The notes below the pieces were generated by a model. That model did not search any database and was not told the origin of the DNA. It saw nothing but the letters and a program-made list of their open reading frames with translations. Shown here in pieces: positions 62,470 through 64,000 of a stretch of 64,000 bases of DNA. Each line of letters starts with the position of its first letter. Within the stretch, counting starts at the first letter, position 1. This DNA comes from Trochalopteron elliotii (lineage: Eukaryota; Chordata; Aves; Passeriformes; Leiothrichidae). The stretch covers positions 1,050,566-1,114,565 of the forward strand of contig JANPWX010000108.1 of the NCBI GenBank assembly GCA_024734555.1, given 5' to 3'. A program made the position numbers and the translations under genes.

Positions 62470-64000
62470 TCTCTTCAATGTTTTGGATGATAAAAACTGT
62501 ACTGTACTTCTTACACAGCTGTTTTTTTCTGTATAAAGCTTTGCCTTGCTGCTTTCCTTTTTTTTTTTTTTTTCAGTATTACTTGAAGGGGGAGTGGGGA
62601 TATTTGCAATTTCCTTGCCTATAAATGTAAGGAAATTAATCACTGCTTCCCGAGTTTGTCCTCTACTTTTTTTGGTTTTTCTTGGACTGTTTTTGTGAGC
62701 GCAGATGTGGTAGTTTTAGACAATTTAGTCACACTATATATTTCAGAGCATAATTTTCCTGAAAGAGAAGTACTTTTATCAACTTATTGATGATGAATAA
62801 ATCTTCAGAGAAGTCAAATGATTCATCCTCTAAACCAGTCATTGATTCAAGAACAAAACTAATTAGCTCCCATTTTTGTGGATCATCTGGCCCTGATTTC
62901 ATAGCAGTTTGTTATGGGCATTGTCTGAAGAGTAATGTATGAAATGAGACAGCAAGAAGAATGAGTAGTTTAGTGTTCCTAAATGGATAAGAGCCAATGA
63001 CATAGACAAATTTGCTGTCTAGGATAAGATTTAAGGTCATGTTTTATGAGACTGCAATTCTAGGGGAAAGTAGGCATAGGATACCATAGCCTAGCACAGT
63101 AAAATTCCATGCTGATTATCTGGATCAGGTACCAGAGTAGATCAATGCACATAGAATACCAACACTCCTTCAGAAACATAAATGGTTAAGGGTGGAAAAG
63201 CTAAAAATAAGGAAATGAGAGGAAGTGTGATACACGGACACCAGTAGTAGTGGAGTGGAAAATGACTCACCTATTAATAAGACAATGCACTCACATAATG
63301 AAAGTTTAGTTCTAAGGGTAAAACAACTGGTGTAGCCTTTACTTTTGGATGACATGCGAGACTGACAGATCCACCTCAGTAGGGTGAGAGGTCATGAAAA
63401 CTAAAGTTCAGGAGTAGGTGGTGTGCCTTCTGAGATGAAGATCAACAGGATCTGCACAGGATCTCCACCTCCTTCAGAGGTGGAGCTGTCTTCCTGCTAT
63501 TGCATAAGAGGAGATATGGATAGAAAATAACCTTGAGTGAACACAGGATGGTGACTCCCAAGATGGGAGAGCTTGTTACCTCTGTCAGTGGAAGAAAGAC
63601 TTTTTCTGGTTCATTCACAAAAGAGAGATATAATTCCTAAAAACTTGGTGTCAAAAAACCTCTGCTAATCATTCAGTTTAGGTCAGTTTCCTGACTGCTA
63701 TAAATAAACAAATCAGCTAGCTAAGTATTGGAGTACAGGGATGTTCCCCTTAGCAGTCTTTGTTGGCAGCAGTTTTTCTTTTTAAATGGAAGTTAAGTTG
63801 AAATAATTAGTGTTGGCACAACTATGTGAGAAAGGTAAGCATTTTTCTGTGTCCACAGAGGCCACTTGGAAAAAAGGCACCTGGTCATTGATAAAAGTTC
63901 TGAACAGGTGACTACTTAATTTAACAAAGAAACAAAAGATAAAAGGTCTATGAATCAAACAACCAGGGAAGGGAATGCAGAAGGATTTGTACAAGATTTT
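62470..64000. other. Noncoding DNA, no gene recognised
   Basis: Unique-looking sequence with a T16 run at about 62558-62573. Open frames are under 71 codons and unrecognised. A slightly GC-richer patch at about 63360-63560 includes GGATCTGCACAGGATCTCC, a short imperfect duplication, but no exon or repeat family is recognised. Confidence 0.7.

Overview
The window looks like nuclear DNA from a bird. The main evidence is three 5'-truncated CR1 LINE tails plus a short CR1 scrap (16.5, 27.2, 49.1 and 62.1-62.5 kb) and two solo-LTR-like elements, both on the minus strand (3.75-4.31 and 61.5-62.0 kb). The 61.5 kb LTR belongs to a family I recognise by memory as abundant in bird genomes, probably ERVL-like. 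CR1 is also common in turtles and crocodilians, so 'bird' is an inference and no species or gene name is proposed. The rest is AT-rich single-copy-looking DNA. No bacterial, plasmid or viral genome organisation is present.

I find no protein-coding gene I can name. The open frames are short (the longest is 121 codons), lie on both strands, and show no recognisable domain, so they look like chance frames of AT-rich DNA or frames through repeats. The simplest reading is a gene desert or the inside of a very large intron. Four places have exon-like signals (about 23.44, 26.5, 44.47 and 45.77 kb). They are listed as findings, not genes.

Layout: 1-3.7 kb unique AT-rich DNA; 3.75-4.31 kb LTR with clear TATA box and poly(A) signal; 4.3-16.5 kb unique DNA with an A/C-rich tract and an octamer-containing palindrome; 16.5-16.8 kb CR1 (+); 16.8-27.2 kb unique DNA with a 10-bp hairpin and a perfect (GTTTT)20 array; 27.2-27.5 kb CR1 (-); 27.5-49.1 kb unique DNA with a MEF2/TATA-type site and a homeobox-like palindrome near 30.2-30.3 kb, a GC-rich block ending in an A13 tail at 35.5-35.9 kb, and several short tandem duplications; 48.9-49.15 kb a T38 run and a CR1 scrap; 49.2-61.5 kb unique DNA with long T/G-rich and A/C-rich tracts and paired small hairpins; 61.5-62.5 kb an LTR (-) followed by a CR1 3' end (+); then unique DNA to the end.

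I saw no convincing new multi-gene system. The items most worth checking are the candidate exons, the possible regulatory cluster at 30.2-30.3 kb, the GC-rich A-tailed block at 35.5 kb, and the recurrent strand-asymmetric A/C tracts.
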